Shown: one piece after another, positions 25,791-36,324 of the stretch
Numbering within the stretch: position 1 is the first letter of the stretch
Layout: each line of letters begins with the position of its first letter
Source: Ectocarpus siliculosus
Lineage: Eukaryota; Sar; Phaeophyceae; Ectocarpales; Ectocarpaceae
Assembly (NCBI GenBank): GCA_000310025.1
Contig: FN649735.1
Span: forward strand, 2,407,389-2,471,388
Reading direction: 5' to 3'
DNA length: 64,000 bases
The notes under the pieces: generated by a model
The model's input: only the letters and a program-made list of their open reading frames with translations
What the model was told of the DNA's origin: nothing
Databases searched by the model: none
Made by a program: the position numbers and the translations under genes

Positions 25791-26910
25791 GCAGTGGTGG
25801 CCCTGCACTCGGCCGTTCTGGGCAAAGATTTCCTCCTCAACTCGTCCGGCGGCAAGCCGGTAAGTTTTCTGTTGTCAGCAGATGGTATCCATTGAATAGA
25901 TCAAGCGGCTGATCTGGAATAATGCACCAAGGATTTGTTGAGGATTTGTTGAGTCGTCTATATCATGTCGTTGTAGCACTGGTGGTGTTGGAGAGATGAA
26001 CCGGGCGTCTGCCGAGCAGCTGCTGCTGTCTTGTATTTGGTTTTCAGGAATCGTCAGGCATGAACCGTGGGTTTCATCATGAAGGGAAACCGCGCGAGTC
26101 GGGGAAGAACTGTTGACTGGTTGTTCCGACTGAACCGTGACCTGACCCATTTTGTTCGGGTCGCGGCCTGACGTGCGGATCGGGTTTGGACGCGTGGAAA
26201 GACACGTTAAATACGCGGTTCAGATTCCGGTATGTACTTCAAAGCGGAATCGTTTCTTGAGCTTGCACTACCCGCGCCTCTCGACGTGTTTGTAGAAATG
26301 TTATCGTTGGCAATCACAGGGGGTTGGGGTTTTCACCACTGAGGCCATCGGGGCCCAGGAGGTGGCAGCGGAGCTCGAGGGCGAGGCCATCGATTTTACT
26401 GTGCTGTGCCTCGGCAGAGTCGATACCCTCGCCCTGGAACTCGGTCATTACCTCCTGGGCCGCGATTCCCTTCTGGCGAACGCTCCATGCCCCTGTGATT
26501 GTCAACGTTCTTTCTTCCGCACAAGTTTCGCAAGGTACGGGTGGGGCACGCGCGTGGGATGCACTGTAGTGTGAGCGTGAGGGAAAGATAGGGACATACC
26601 TTGAGTTGTCTCTCAAGGTTCCTACACTCTGCGTAACGGAAAAGACGGAAGGGGAACGATGCGATTTGCTTACACGCCATCACCCAACTACCTGTTGTCT
26701 CTACCCTGCGGTACTTCTGTACTCCCAAAGCTTTCGCATCCATGTTGTATGTTTTCGATTGGTAGTGCGTGCTACGCGTACAACTCAGCTGATGCCTCCG
26801 GGGCAATCCCCGTCCGTGCTTTGAAAAACATGCGTGTAGAAGACGAGCAACGTGGCGCCCCCGGTATCCACGTACTTGTCCTTGGGCAGTTACGATGTTT
26901 TGAAATACTG
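25791..26910 (+). pseudogene. Decayed paralogue of the SET-domain gene
   Basis: The segment 25791-25859 (peptide VVALHSAVLGKDFLLNSSGG) is the counterpart of exon 41164-41233 of the intact SET gene. It has one A fewer at the start (GCAGTGG against GCAAGTGG), which breaks the frame that joins in the intact gene. The next SET exon is represented at 26314-26397 (GVGVFTTEAIGAQEV, where the intact gene has GHGVFADEAIPADTL), but it degenerates after the GEAIDF segment and turns into an inverted copy of itself. Intron-like sequence downstream (around 26730-26910) still aligns with 42540-42700 of the intact locus. The exons carrying NHSCEPN and the post-SET cysteines are absent. It is therefore a truncated pseudogene copy. 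Confidence 0.75.
26304..26492. repeat. Inverted duplication of a SET-domain exon
   Basis: The left arm 26304-26397 reads GGCAATCACAGGGG on the plus strand. The right arm, about 26398-26492, begins on the minus strand with GACAATCACAGGGG and continues with the same exon: GIAAQEVMTEFQGEGIDSAE on the minus strand against GAQEV...LEGEAIDF on the plus strand. The arms meet near 26397 with essentially no loop. They have diverged noticeably from each other. The right arm is closer to the intact exon 42225-42350 (shared GEGIDSAEAQ). Confidence 0.75.
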
Positions 26911-27144
26911 TAGCGACCCTGACCCTTCCAACCAACTACTGAGTGGGTGTGCGAGCATTACATATACTCGGACCCTGTCCATCAACAATGGTGTCTGGTG
27001 GTGTTCAGCGTGGCGCTGCTCTTAGAATAGTGTAAGCCACTCGCCGAAGTGTACACATGTGGTGTGCTCGTCCAAGCGCTTGTGTCCCTCTGTTGCTGTA
27101 TGTCGCTGTGCTGCTTATTTTACCTTCACAATGTTGTGTTCGTT

Positions 27145-27480
27145 TGAGTGTGGTGCCATTTTGGGGAAGCTGACATCGTGTCGAACTGAGGTGATGTGAA
27201 TACTAGCCTAGCGTCTGCGTCTCGTCGGCGGTCACCCATGCTGTGTTGGGCTTTGCGGTGGCGTGGGTTCGCCCATCGTTTCATGAGGTGGAACGTGTGG
27301 CCTCCTCCTTGCACTGTTTCATCACAGCTGGGTTGGTTGTCGTGTTTCTCTGATTATAGAAAATAACTCCTTAATGTTAGTGTCAGTAAAGCGCAGTGCG
27401 CAGCAATTGCAGAACGCCGGCATTTCTGCTCCGAATAAACAGGTGTTCGCTATGACTATGATATCCGTAAACACTTTGAA
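27145..27480 (+). repeat. Dispersed repeat, copy in left block
   Basis: Similar over about 340 bp to 38318-38660 and 38858-39200, and partly to 37239-37440, all in the same orientation. Shared landmarks include CGTCGGCGGT(T/C)ACC, GTTCGCCCAT(C/T)GTTTCATGA, GTCGTGTTTCTCTG, AAAATAACTC and CACGCCGGCATTT. No coding function recognised. It marks the start of the unit duplicated at 38.1-40.9 kb. Confidence 0.8.
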
Positions 27481-27560
27481 CATTTTGATTGTACGGAAAT
27501 CGTCTCAGATGACTCGCTTTTCCTGCCTGTAACTTTCGTTTTGTTTGTATTTTTCCCATA

Positions 27561-27746
27561 CAGTAGGTGGTTCGATATCGTGGCAACTTGAATAGTGGAA
27601 CTGCCGATATGGTGGCACCACAGTCTCTTGTCACAATCTCAACATTTACAAGATACTGAACCCGATATATCGAATAGTGGCACTGCCCTGAATAGTGGCA
27701 TTTTCTCCTCTTGCCCCTACATGCCACCATATTGGGCCACCTACTG
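27561..27746. mobile_element. 186-bp MITE-like element absent from the paralogous site
   Basis: The left end CAGTAGGTGGTTCGATAT and the reverse complement of the right end CAGTAGGTGGCCCAATAT match at all but a few positions. The flanks are TA (27559-27560 and 27747-27748). The paralogous block at about 39250-39290 runs through the equivalent flanks with no insert, so it serves as a related empty site. The length equals that of the element at 23038-23223, and both begin CAGT. Both contain a TTGTCAC motif, but the two differ in most of the interior. Non-coding. Confidence 0.78.
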
Positions 27747-27913
27747 TACGTGCATTGGCTTTCGAAGCGTGAGGCATCTTGTCGGGGTGGTTTAGTGTCC
27801 ACGTTGAAAAACAGTGTTGACTCATTCTGAGAAAAAATAGTAGTACTCGCGCTCATGTCGTTGCTACAAACGAGCTGTGACCCTTGTCCCGCCCTGCCCG
27901 CGCCCCGCCCATC

Positions 27914-28250
27914 CCTGCACCTGTCGACACTGGTTGCAGTTCGTCGTCCAGTGTTGTCGTCTTTCACCACGACGAGAGCACGGGGTGTGTCCCTGTCGGC
28001 CCGGCTCCTTCGCCGAAACCGAAGTTCCATGGGCACATGAAGAACAGGCTGACGAGACAGATGTCGGCTTTCTGCTAGCCTGTTCTTGCTGACAGGAAGC
28101 CGACGTCTGTCCTGTCAGCCTGTTCTTGGTGTGCCCGTGGTGGAGTGGTTCCGGCGAAGGAACCGGGCCGACAGGGACACAGACCGTGCTCTCGCAATGA
28201 TGAAAAACGATAACTCTGGACGACGAACTGGAACCAGTGTCGACAGGTGC
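27914..28250. repeat. Fold-back: inverted duplication with arms of about 160 bp
   Basis: The left arm, about 27914-28075, starts TGCACCTGTCGACACTGGTT. The right arm, about 28085-28250, is its reverse complement starting from the other end (TGCACCTGTCGACACTGGTT on the minus strand at 28250). Both arms share GTGTCCCTGTCGGCCCGG and AAGAACAGGCTGAC. The spacer is about 10 bases. The paralogous region at 39430-39600 has a single, non-inverted version. Confidence 0.85.
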
Positions 28251-28684
28251 ATGGGGGTGAGTCATGCATAGCTCATGGCGTTGCTTTCGAAATGTTCATG
28301 AAGCCCTGGACATGACGCTCACCGGTTCTATCCCTCTTTCAACCATTCACACTCTTGATGGATGAGCGCTCCACACCGACTTTTGGGGTGCGTTGCATTG
28401 CCTTAAATCTTCAATGCTAGCGCTTCTATCGTCGTTGTTGTTGGTGATGATGATGCTGTCTTGACGCAAGAAACTATGTTCATGTCTATGCAAGACCTCC
28501 GCGTGCATTCTCTTGAAGGCCAAGAAACGACAAAAGTAAGAAATTAAGTGTGTGGTCAGAGGCACACACCCCAAAGAAGAGTGGGTGATTGGAATGAAAG
28601 AAAGTTCCTGCTGGTACAGGGACACTGTTAGATGTCGGACTGTACTTGATGACCCGGAAACACAATACTTGAAAGTTTCCTGGA

Positions 28685-29292
28685 GAGGGACGGTGGCCAA
28701 ACTGGAGATCTACAACTCAAGACACTCTGAATGCAGAGAGGAAAACAACGTACAGGTTTATCTGGTACCGATCTTACCTCACCCCGAGCGCCCCGCCGGG
28801 CTCTCGACTTTTCCCTGTGCATTGTGCCGCTCGGCGGGGAACTGGTCGCTTCGACTTGTCGCCGGGCTGCCGCGGCTTTTGCGCTGGACGTGATCTTTAG
28901 TCGTGGGAAAAAGTAACGGGGACGGTGGGCGTTTGGTGCAACGAGTGTCAGCAGCCTGCGTGCTGCTCATCCCAAGACCGACAAGTTGAAATGGGAAGAG
29001 CAGCACGCAGGCTGCTGACACTCGTTGTGCCAAACGCTCACTTTCCCCGTTACTTTTTCCCACGACTGCAGATCCTCGTCCAGCGTTGAAGCCGTGGCAG
29101 CACGGCGACAAGTGGGTGCGACCAGTTGTCCATCGAGCGGCACAATGCAGAGGGACAAGTCCGGAGCATGGCGGGGTTTCTTGAGCGAGGAAAGACCGTT
29201 ACCAGACAAACCCGTACGCTATTTCCGTGCTGCATTCAGAGTGGCTTGAGTTGTAGAAGTAGATCTCCAGGTTGGCCATCGTCGCCCCTGCG
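28685..29292. repeat. Fold-back: inverted duplication with arms of about 290 bp
   Basis: The arms 28685-28974 and 28992-29292 are inverted copies around a 17-base spacer. The innermost 30 bases are almost perfect (AGTGTCAGCAGCCTGCGTGC and its complement). Outer parts share GAGATCTAC, CACTCTGAATGCAG and CGAGCGGCACAATGC but have diverged by substitutions and small indels. Block 40020-40330 is the single-copy relative. On one strand the shared segment reads EIYFYNSSHSEC (here) or NIYFYNPSHSEC (at 40.2 kb), so it may descend from a coding exon. Confidence 0.87.
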
Positions 29293-29299
29293 GCTAGAA

Positions 29300-29900
29300 A
29301 AACGCCCTGCCGACGCGATGACAGCAGCGGCCGAAATCGGTCTCATTTGGTAACGATCTGATTTGGTAACGTATTGTTTGTCTCTTTTCAAGTCTTGTAG
29401 AAAGTACACATGCAATCGAAGAAAGACCACGGTACCCGTTTGAGAATGTATACCACGTTCGAAGGGGATTATGAAACGGCAAAAAGTATATTGCCCTGCT
29501 TGGTGGCAACAGACAGTGGACCAATGCCTTCGAGTTCCAGAAGAGGTCATAGCGTTCGTGTGTGTGATTTTTGGATAATTGTCTGTTTGCCTTTGTGCGG
29601 TACCTTCGGATATTTTCTCTGTCGACGAAGAGTTCACATTCTTGTGCTTTGATTTTATCGAGAATTTTGACGTCTTGGAACACCCCGCCGCCCTCCTCCG
29701 ACTCTTGGCCGCTTGACCGACAACACTTGGCCGACCGCAGCACACTCCGCAGGTCTCCCATTGCTTGGTGGATGGCGGCATCGAACTGCGCGAGAGGCCA
29801 CGGATGAAGAGCGGTCGCTACTTCGAGGCCATGAGGTGAGTAGCAGCGACGACCAGTTTGTTTTTCAGTGCGTATGAATGAAAGTTTTGTGGTGGCTGTG
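29300..29900 (+). repeat. Segmental duplicate of 40340-40920 with exon relic
   Basis: This aligns with 40340-40920 in the same orientation. Landmarks are ATACCACGTTCGAAGGGGAT, TCTGTCGACGAAGAGTT and GGAACACCCCGCCGCCCTCC. Its end, about 29748-29835, has peptide DGGIELRERPRMKSGRYFEA followed by a GTGAGTAG donor. This is the counterpart of the SET-gene exon ending at 40856 (DGGITLRERPPTENGRYVEA). In this copy no SET exons follow within the next kilobases. Confidence 0.72.
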
Positions 29901-30941
29901 AATGTTATTTTGCAATCGTGAATGCGTTGTTGCCGGCCTCGCAGGTGGGGATTAAAATATGGTCCTCTCTTTGTTGTTGTTGTTGATGCTGCTGCTGCTG
30001 CTCCCTTGTTTGTCGACGGAGCACATGCCGTTGCGTGTCACCCAACAGATATTGAGTGCGGTCGGTTGTTTGCTCGCCATGCTAGGGTTAACGCTTGCTG
30101 ACACTCGCTTTGCAACCGATGTTGTCTGTCGATTTTACAGGAGGTGATGGACACGACAGCCCGACCTGTGCTATCCGTGTATCTGCCCCGTCTATTTCCT
30201 GTTCGTACGATTTGCGTTCTGTTTGGTTGGGTTGTTTTTAACAGAGCGAAAGAAGGTGTGCCGTGACACTGAGAACGGTACCTTGGAGCGAAACGGTAGC
30301 CATACTGGCCATCGTCGCGCGCTTGTTGTTTCATTTGGTTTCCATTCTCTCGCTTTCCTGTCGCCCGTAGTTTGACCTACCCTTCACTCCCGCCCCCTTC
30401 AATACAGCTCTAGCTCTAAATCGTCCGGGGCCGCGTCAAAGGGTTGCGACTGACAATTCTTTGTTGTTGTGGATCCTTTGGTTGTGGGTGTGATGAAATG
30501 ACTTCCTACTGCGTCTTACCGCTCAGGTTCCTTCGTTCCTAGGGGTTTATTCCCGATTCCGTGCCATGCAACCCTCGCTTGGCGGGCGTTGAGAGCTGGG
30601 TGTATCGTTCATGAGGTACGAGACTGCCACGCCGCAGCACATGCAAGGTAAGGCTTGGCCTTGGCCTCACCCTGTTCTTGTTTCACGCTCCTGCTGTGGT
30701 AGTAGAACCTCAGAACCTGCTTGTCTATTCGGCCCCCTGCAACCGTTCGACGAATACCGCTGGACAACAGGGACAGGAACCTCATCACGGCAACAAGGAT
30801 TTTTCATGGACAATCCTGATGGCAATTACTGCGCCGCAACTTTCTTTTATGCTCTTCTTCCCACCCCGCCCTCGCCGTGACTCTTCCCTACACCTTTCCG
30901 CACTGCCTGCGCGCCCCGCTTGCTACGACCTGCAACTACAG

Positions 30942-31160
30942 ATCCAGGTGTTCATCGGGCACCAGAACGACTTGCACTCCGAGGTGGACGCGTGCTTTGC
31001 CCCGAACGCGCAGCACGCCCTGTCGTCCTGTCCAGCCCGGACGACAACCAACGGCATCTACCTGCTGTACACCTGGCCAACGGAAGACGGTAAACTTGAC
31101 ACAAGGTTCTCTCTCAAGGGGCTCTCGTCCGCGGTGGGCGAGGCCATCGCGAGCGCGTGA
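30942..31160 (+). CDS. Possible isolated exon of unknown protein
   Basis: After a CAACTACAG acceptor-like sequence the frame reads IQVFIGHQNDLHSEVDACFA followed by a Cys/Thr-rich segment and YLLYTWPTED. It then either meets a GTAAAC donor at 31090 or continues to a stop after GEAIASA at 31160. The composition looks coding-like and unlike the surrounding DNA. A candidate upstream exon, about 30542-30606, ending at GAG before GTACGAG, would join in phase 0. I recognise no domain, and no start or further exons are clear. It follows the left duplicated block, but no copy of it was seen in the right block. Confidence 0.3.
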   Translation: MQVFIGHQNDLHSEVDACFAPNAQHALSSCPARTTTNGIYLLYTWPTEDGKLDTRFSLKGLSSAVGEAIASA

Positions 31161-31433
31161 ACGCACACGGCGCTGCGGATGGACGCGGGTTTGGAACCGG
31201 GGCAGTGGGTTTTCATCCGGAGCGTTGTGTCTGTTGGTCGCTAAGCTTGTTGTCAATTCCCAGAGAAGATTTGGCGCATTTTCATGTCATGTCTAGTGAG
31301 TGTAGTTCGATCAGCTCGGACGCTCTAAATTGGTCACGATGGAAAAGTTCCTTGCATTCTTGTTCTATCTCTGTCTTACGGCAGCGCTGCCTCTGTGTAC
31401 GTAGTCTGCGGTAGGGTCTCTGGATGCGATTTT

Positions 31434-31461
31434 GAATTTTGAATTTTGAATTTTGAATTTT
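31434..31461. repeat. (GAATTTT)4 tandem repeat
   Basis: Four perfect heptamer units with a partial unit upstream. A second small tandem, about three GGTTCAA units, lies near 31790-31812. Both are simple satellites in non-coding DNA. Confidence 0.9.
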
Positions 31462-31997
31462 CGGCAGAAATCAAAGTCCAGTTCCAAAGTCAGTGCTCTC
31501 GTGCATGTACTCCTTGCTGTATCACTTTATGGATCGCGGTGCCGTCCGCACTTGCACTTGCCTACGTCTTTCTCCCGTCTTTGCGAGCTATGTCAACCCA
31601 GAGGGTTGTACGCTGTGGTTTTCGGCGAGTGCGCTTTTTGTTTTTCACAGTTCGGTAAACCGCGCAAGCACCAAACACCTTCACCGTGAGTGAGGCTTGA
31701 TTTCCCTCAACACTGGCCCTTCATATCCCCCCTCCCCGTCGAAGGAGGTCCCCTGGGAAATGTTTAGTCCCCGGGGTACCGTTGTACAGGGTTCAAGGTT
31801 CAAGGTTCAAGGACATTGTATAAGAACAGTTTTAACGCTGGTTCTGTCGCAATCTCGTTCCCGATCGGGTAGAAATGTTTTGGCCGCCGTCGTAGTTCAG
31901 AAACGATGAAAGGATGGAAGGATGAAATGAACCTCGCCACTTCCGCACGACCCACACATCAACACGGCAGAAATTGTTCAAAAGGTAAGTAGGATGG

Positions 31998-32103
31998 CCC
32001 GTGTCCGGTGAAGCTGTTAAGCCACGAACACGTCCCCCCAGGGTTGCCATCCCTGTCATCAGCGCTGTGCTTGCTGGGACGTGTTCGCTTCACCAGACAC
32101 GGG
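31998..32103. repeat. Hairpin-forming inverted repeat
   Basis: The left end CCCGTGTCCGGTGAAGC, a 10-base interruption, then CGAACACGTCCC pairs with the right end, whose reverse complement is CCCGTGTCTGGTGAAGC directly followed by CGAACACGTCCC. The loop is about 38 bases. Either a small fold-back element or a MITE remnant. Confidence 0.8.
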
Positions 32104-32114
32104 CATTAACTTTT

Positions 32115-32183
32115 GTTGAGAAAAAGCACGATAACCACTAGTCAGCGCTGACTAGTGGTCTAGTGGTTATCGTGCTTCTCAAC
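32115..32183. repeat. Hairpin-forming inverted repeat with nested palindrome
   Basis: GTTGAGAA...GCACGATAACCACTAG pairs perfectly with its reverse complement at 32160-32183, apart from a three-A bulge. The inner CCACTAGTCAGC and its complement form a second perfect 24-base palindrome. It lies only 11 bases from the hairpin at 31998-32103. Confidence 0.88.
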
Positions 32184-34501
32184 ACAGACAACTGACCCAA
32201 ACATTTTGAGGTCATCAGGCGTGATGGGCGTTTGTTATTCCGGGCTGCTCGTGGCGAAATGCACAGCAGCCAGCAGCAAGCAGTGTTTGCAGCCCCCAAA
32301 TTCGGCGCGCATGTTTCCTCTCGTTTGGTTCCCGAAGATGTCAACTGCTGTTCATCTTTTCGCCGTGTGGGTTATTTCCTCCTGGTCCTATGCGGCGGAC
32401 TTGAAAGTGAGGGCTACCACCAAGGAGGCATAGCGGGCCTGGCATTTTGCTCCGATGAGTTTGATTTTGGGGGGCGGGAACGAGTCGTAGCAAAGCGGCC
32501 TGGTTGTTACACGACCACACCACACATGTGGAGAAAAAACAAAAATTATTAAGAAAAAAAAAAAAAAAACCAACAGAAGAAACATATCGGATCATTTGCT
32601 GGGTCTCCGCACGGTCCAATCATCGGTTTGACTCTTCGTCTCCTCGCGAGATGGGTACGACACGCACAGATTTGCGCGCGGCGCACCAGCCCCGTCCGCC
32701 CTCTGTCTGATGGTGGCAAATGAGAGAAGAGGCGCGGCAATCTCCGGAGAATCCCGTACCGCAGCAAAACATTTTTGCGACACAGCAGACCGGAGACAAC
32801 AAGGAAACCACATGCAGCAGACCTCCTGCTGTGTACATGTCGGCGGTGCCCATGTGGGCTGGTGTGGATATACACGTGCTTGTACGCCGCCACAGATAGC
32901 CTGCGGCAGGTCAGCGTGCTATCGTTTCCTCTGGCAGTGCTGAGGACAGGAGTGGTGGGCGCCTGGCTGTTGTGTTGGCTTGAGACGACGGAGTGTGTGC
33001 ATGTGTGCATTTGGGGCCAGATGCATCCAGCTGACTGGTGAAATTCAAATTGCCTTCTTTGCTCGATGCTGTTGGTCCTCTCTCTCTTCCGTTTGTTCTC
33101 TTTTCTTCTTACCTTCTTCTTGTTTTCATGAATGCGGCAGAGAGTTGCTGGCAAGACGGCTGTAGCATTCGTCCGCTGTGTGCTGTAACGTGTCATGCCC
33201 AGCACACGCCTGGCTGGCAAGCTGTCTAGCCGCGATGTGATATTGCAAAAACATGATGAGACGTGCCTCCCTGCTGGTTGTATTTTCCATGGCATGGGCG
33301 AGGTGTGCGAAACAGTTTCTCCTCATCAGGTCTCATCTAATTCTGTGTCCCGTCTGTTGTGTGCATTCGTTCATGTTCATGATATCTTCACGTCGCAAAG
33401 AGCTCGCCCTTGTTGTGTAAACACGCAGGAGAGCGACAGAGCCGATTTGTCCAGTACTACAGCAGTATCTCACGAAAATAACACCGCGTACTGGCCGTCA
33501 CCCCGCTGTTTACCTGTGACCGCTGAAGGTGTTTTGCTTTTTGCTTTGCCGCTAGCCATGGCTTGGGAATTGGTCTGGGGCGAGAGAATTCTGGAGAGCC
33601 ATCTGCAGGGAAGGGGTGTGGTAAAATCTGTTTAGCTGGACACGGAGCAGAGAGAAGATAGAGCCAGCTCGGCAAACATGAACGAAGGTAATAGTGCGCT
33701 GCTACATTACAGGCGTGTTGCGTTTGCAAACACCACATGGATATTGTATGCATACTGGTATCTACCATGCTGTTGTATCCTTCTGTGTCCGTTATAGTTT
33801 TGTAACGGATGGTACAGCAGTGGTGAGTAGTGGTGTCGTCGTCTGTGTGCTTACCTAGCGCGCGCGCGCGCGGAGGGGGGTGCGTGATTTGTTTCAGAAT
33901 GAATACAACTCTACCCCCAACTTTGAAAGTGTCTTGTCTTCTCCGAGCAAGTAAGTGCTGTTGCTTCCCCACCTCCTCACAATTTCCACCTTCCCCTCTT
34001 CTCTCTCCTTGCCAACTCGCGTTCACCGGCCAGCACCAGCGAGTGCTGCCTTCTCTGCAGACGACCGCCAGCGGCACCAGCGACCACGGACTGCCTGCAC
34101 AAGAGGCACACTTCCACGCGCCTTCCGTCTCGTCTGTTGGGTCTGCTGGGTCTGCTGTGGGTCTGCTGGTCTACTGTAGATGTGAGTTGTATAGAGCCCA
34201 GAGATTTTTTTTGTCTCGTCATGTACGATGTTTTGTGCTTGTCGACGGAGCTATTGCTGTGTCGATCGACGAAAGCGAGATAGAAACCACTCGTGTTTGG
34301 ATAGCGCGGGCGCCGTGTTGAGCACGAGGTGAATGCCGCTGGTCCCGAATCTTGTTTAGTTTCAATAGTTTCAAGTACCAGCGTGTGGGTTGGCTCGGCC
34401 GTTCCCAAAAGATTTCTCGAGGGTGGCCATGCGTACCCTGATCCCCAAGTGTGTGTGGTTGCCTCACGCAGCTACATGTCTACTATGGTTTCCACGTGTA
34501 G

Positions 34502-34604
34502 TCGACTGCGCTCGCCCCCTCTCCCTATCTCGACCCACGCCCCAGCCAGCCGACTGCGCTCGCCCCCTTTCCCTATGCATATCTCGATCCACGCCCTAGC
34601 CGGT
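34502..34604. repeat. Two-copy tandem repeat of about 50 bp
   Basis: CGACTGCGCTCGCCCCCT begins each copy, followed by (C/T)TCCCTAT, then ATCTCGA(C/T)CCACGCCC. The second copy carries a small insertion. Confidence 0.8.
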
Positions 34605-35815
34605 CCATCCCCCCACCTGCCCAGCGGGCCTCAGTCACCTACCAGATATGAGACGGTATTTAACGTACGTTGCGGACAAAGATATTTTCCGTACATATGT
34701 ACGTTAGACAACCTCCTGGACCATTTTTTCAAAGCTCGACTACGCCAAAGCGAAGAGAGTGGTGGATGCCGAAGACCGCGGCGTTCGAACCGTCTCGTCT
34801 AGAGGTTGTCTCGTCGAGATCTTTTTGTCGTCAAGAGTCCGAAACGTTCTCTCTAGAGGTTTGACCGCTGTTTTAAGGTATAGAAAACATTTTTCTGTTG
34901 AAGATGGATTCGTTGTGCGCGTAAGTTTTTTCCGCCGCTATTCGACGGATGCAATTATTGTTGTGTACAAGTGGCGCGCGCAGGATGGTGATGACTCTTT
35001 TTTTTCTCTCTCTAAAAATACAACGAATTATTCTCTATGTTGTCCACAGACCTCTTCTTCTCGTCGGAAAACATGAGTTGTAATTTATCGATCTCGATCA
35101 ATTTCCGCAGATAGTTTTATAAATACTTTGGAATTGAAGCTCCGTTCAATCTACAATAGGATGGACACCCCGATGCCGGGGTGGCTGTGTGTCTATTTAT
35201 TTAGTCTGCCACTAAGAGGTGCGGGACACCCCTCTGCCACCTGCCCGGCGGAAGCTTATTCCGCCGCACTTTGACGTTACATTATATTATCTGTTTATTA
35301 GCTACTGTTACGCATGTGTGCGCGCGCCTCGCGCTTGCTTGTATGTATTTTTCCTACAAGTAAGAAGTATTTATTTGTTGACCCCTTTCAACTCCTTTTG
35401 AATATTTTTTTGCTGTGTGTGTGACCTGTTTTCTTTTTTTTTCTATTATCTACTTGTCTCGATGTATATCCGGCACACCAGAGACCACCTTGTTTGCCTT
35501 TTGAACTGATTGGGTTTAGCAGTCGTCTCGTTGGTGTGCTGTTTGTACACAGCAGCATTAGGCCGCCGTGGTTGTGTAGCGTGACACAGCACCGTGGTGT
35601 GTGTTGTGTGACGCACGTGTGCGCTGACGATTGACTGGCTTTCTTTTGTTTGGAATGCATCATCACCTGGCTGTCTCTGATCCGTGCACCGGCGGATGAT
35701 GTATGTATGTTCATCCTGTGCAGCGAACGCAGCCGAATGCAACAGGAATTAAAGCACGATTAACTCGTTCACCCAGAAATTGATCGATGATACGCATGCG
35801 AATCTTTATCGCGTC

Positions 35816-35844
35816 TGTTGTTGTTGTTGTTGTTGTTGTTGTTG
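35816..35844. repeat. (TTG)n microsatellite
   Basis: About nine uninterrupted TTG units, in non-coding sequence. Confidence 0.92.
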
Positions 35845-36324
35845 TCTTCACATTAATGAACCGTTCCGGTCTCCGCTGGTGCATATTCCATTTGACCCGG
35901 TGATCCCGTTTCCCTGTCTCTTTGGTTCCATCCACTCTTGACAGAGCCATCCACAACCATGTCCAGTCCCCCCGCTGCCGGGGCTTCCGGGGCAGCAGGG
36001 GCTTTAGGGGCATCAAGGCAAGGGCACTACAGATGGACACATCTCCTACGCACGTCGAGATTATTTTTTTTTAGCTGTGTCGTGTCGTGCTGTACTTCAT
36101 TTTTTGTGCAATTGGCACTAAAAAAGTATAGCCCACACGCAAGTCATCATCGCTGATTTATCTACGGTATTGGTAGTGTTGCAACATGGGCGGCATTAGT
36201 GTCTGTGGGTAACGTTTCTCGAAGGGTAAATGACGCGTGAGGGTATTCCCTGGTCAAAAAGCGACGCGGCTGGGTACGCACGTTTCATCAGCATGACCTA
36301 ACTGGTTGGTAGACACCCACTTTG

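Larger units (their letters stand above)
32184..36324. other. Gene-poor stretch
   Basis: No supported gene in about 4 kb. Open frames are short and overlap on both strands. Simple features seen: an A17 run near 32553-32569, an alternating CG run at 33857-33870, and a two-copy tandem of about 50 bp at 34502-34604. Confidence 0.5.

Noticed and set aside
34021-35080. Possible gene fragments near the Cys/Trp-rich frames
   Set aside because: Frames are short, overlapping and simple-repeat derived; no splice-consistent model could be built.
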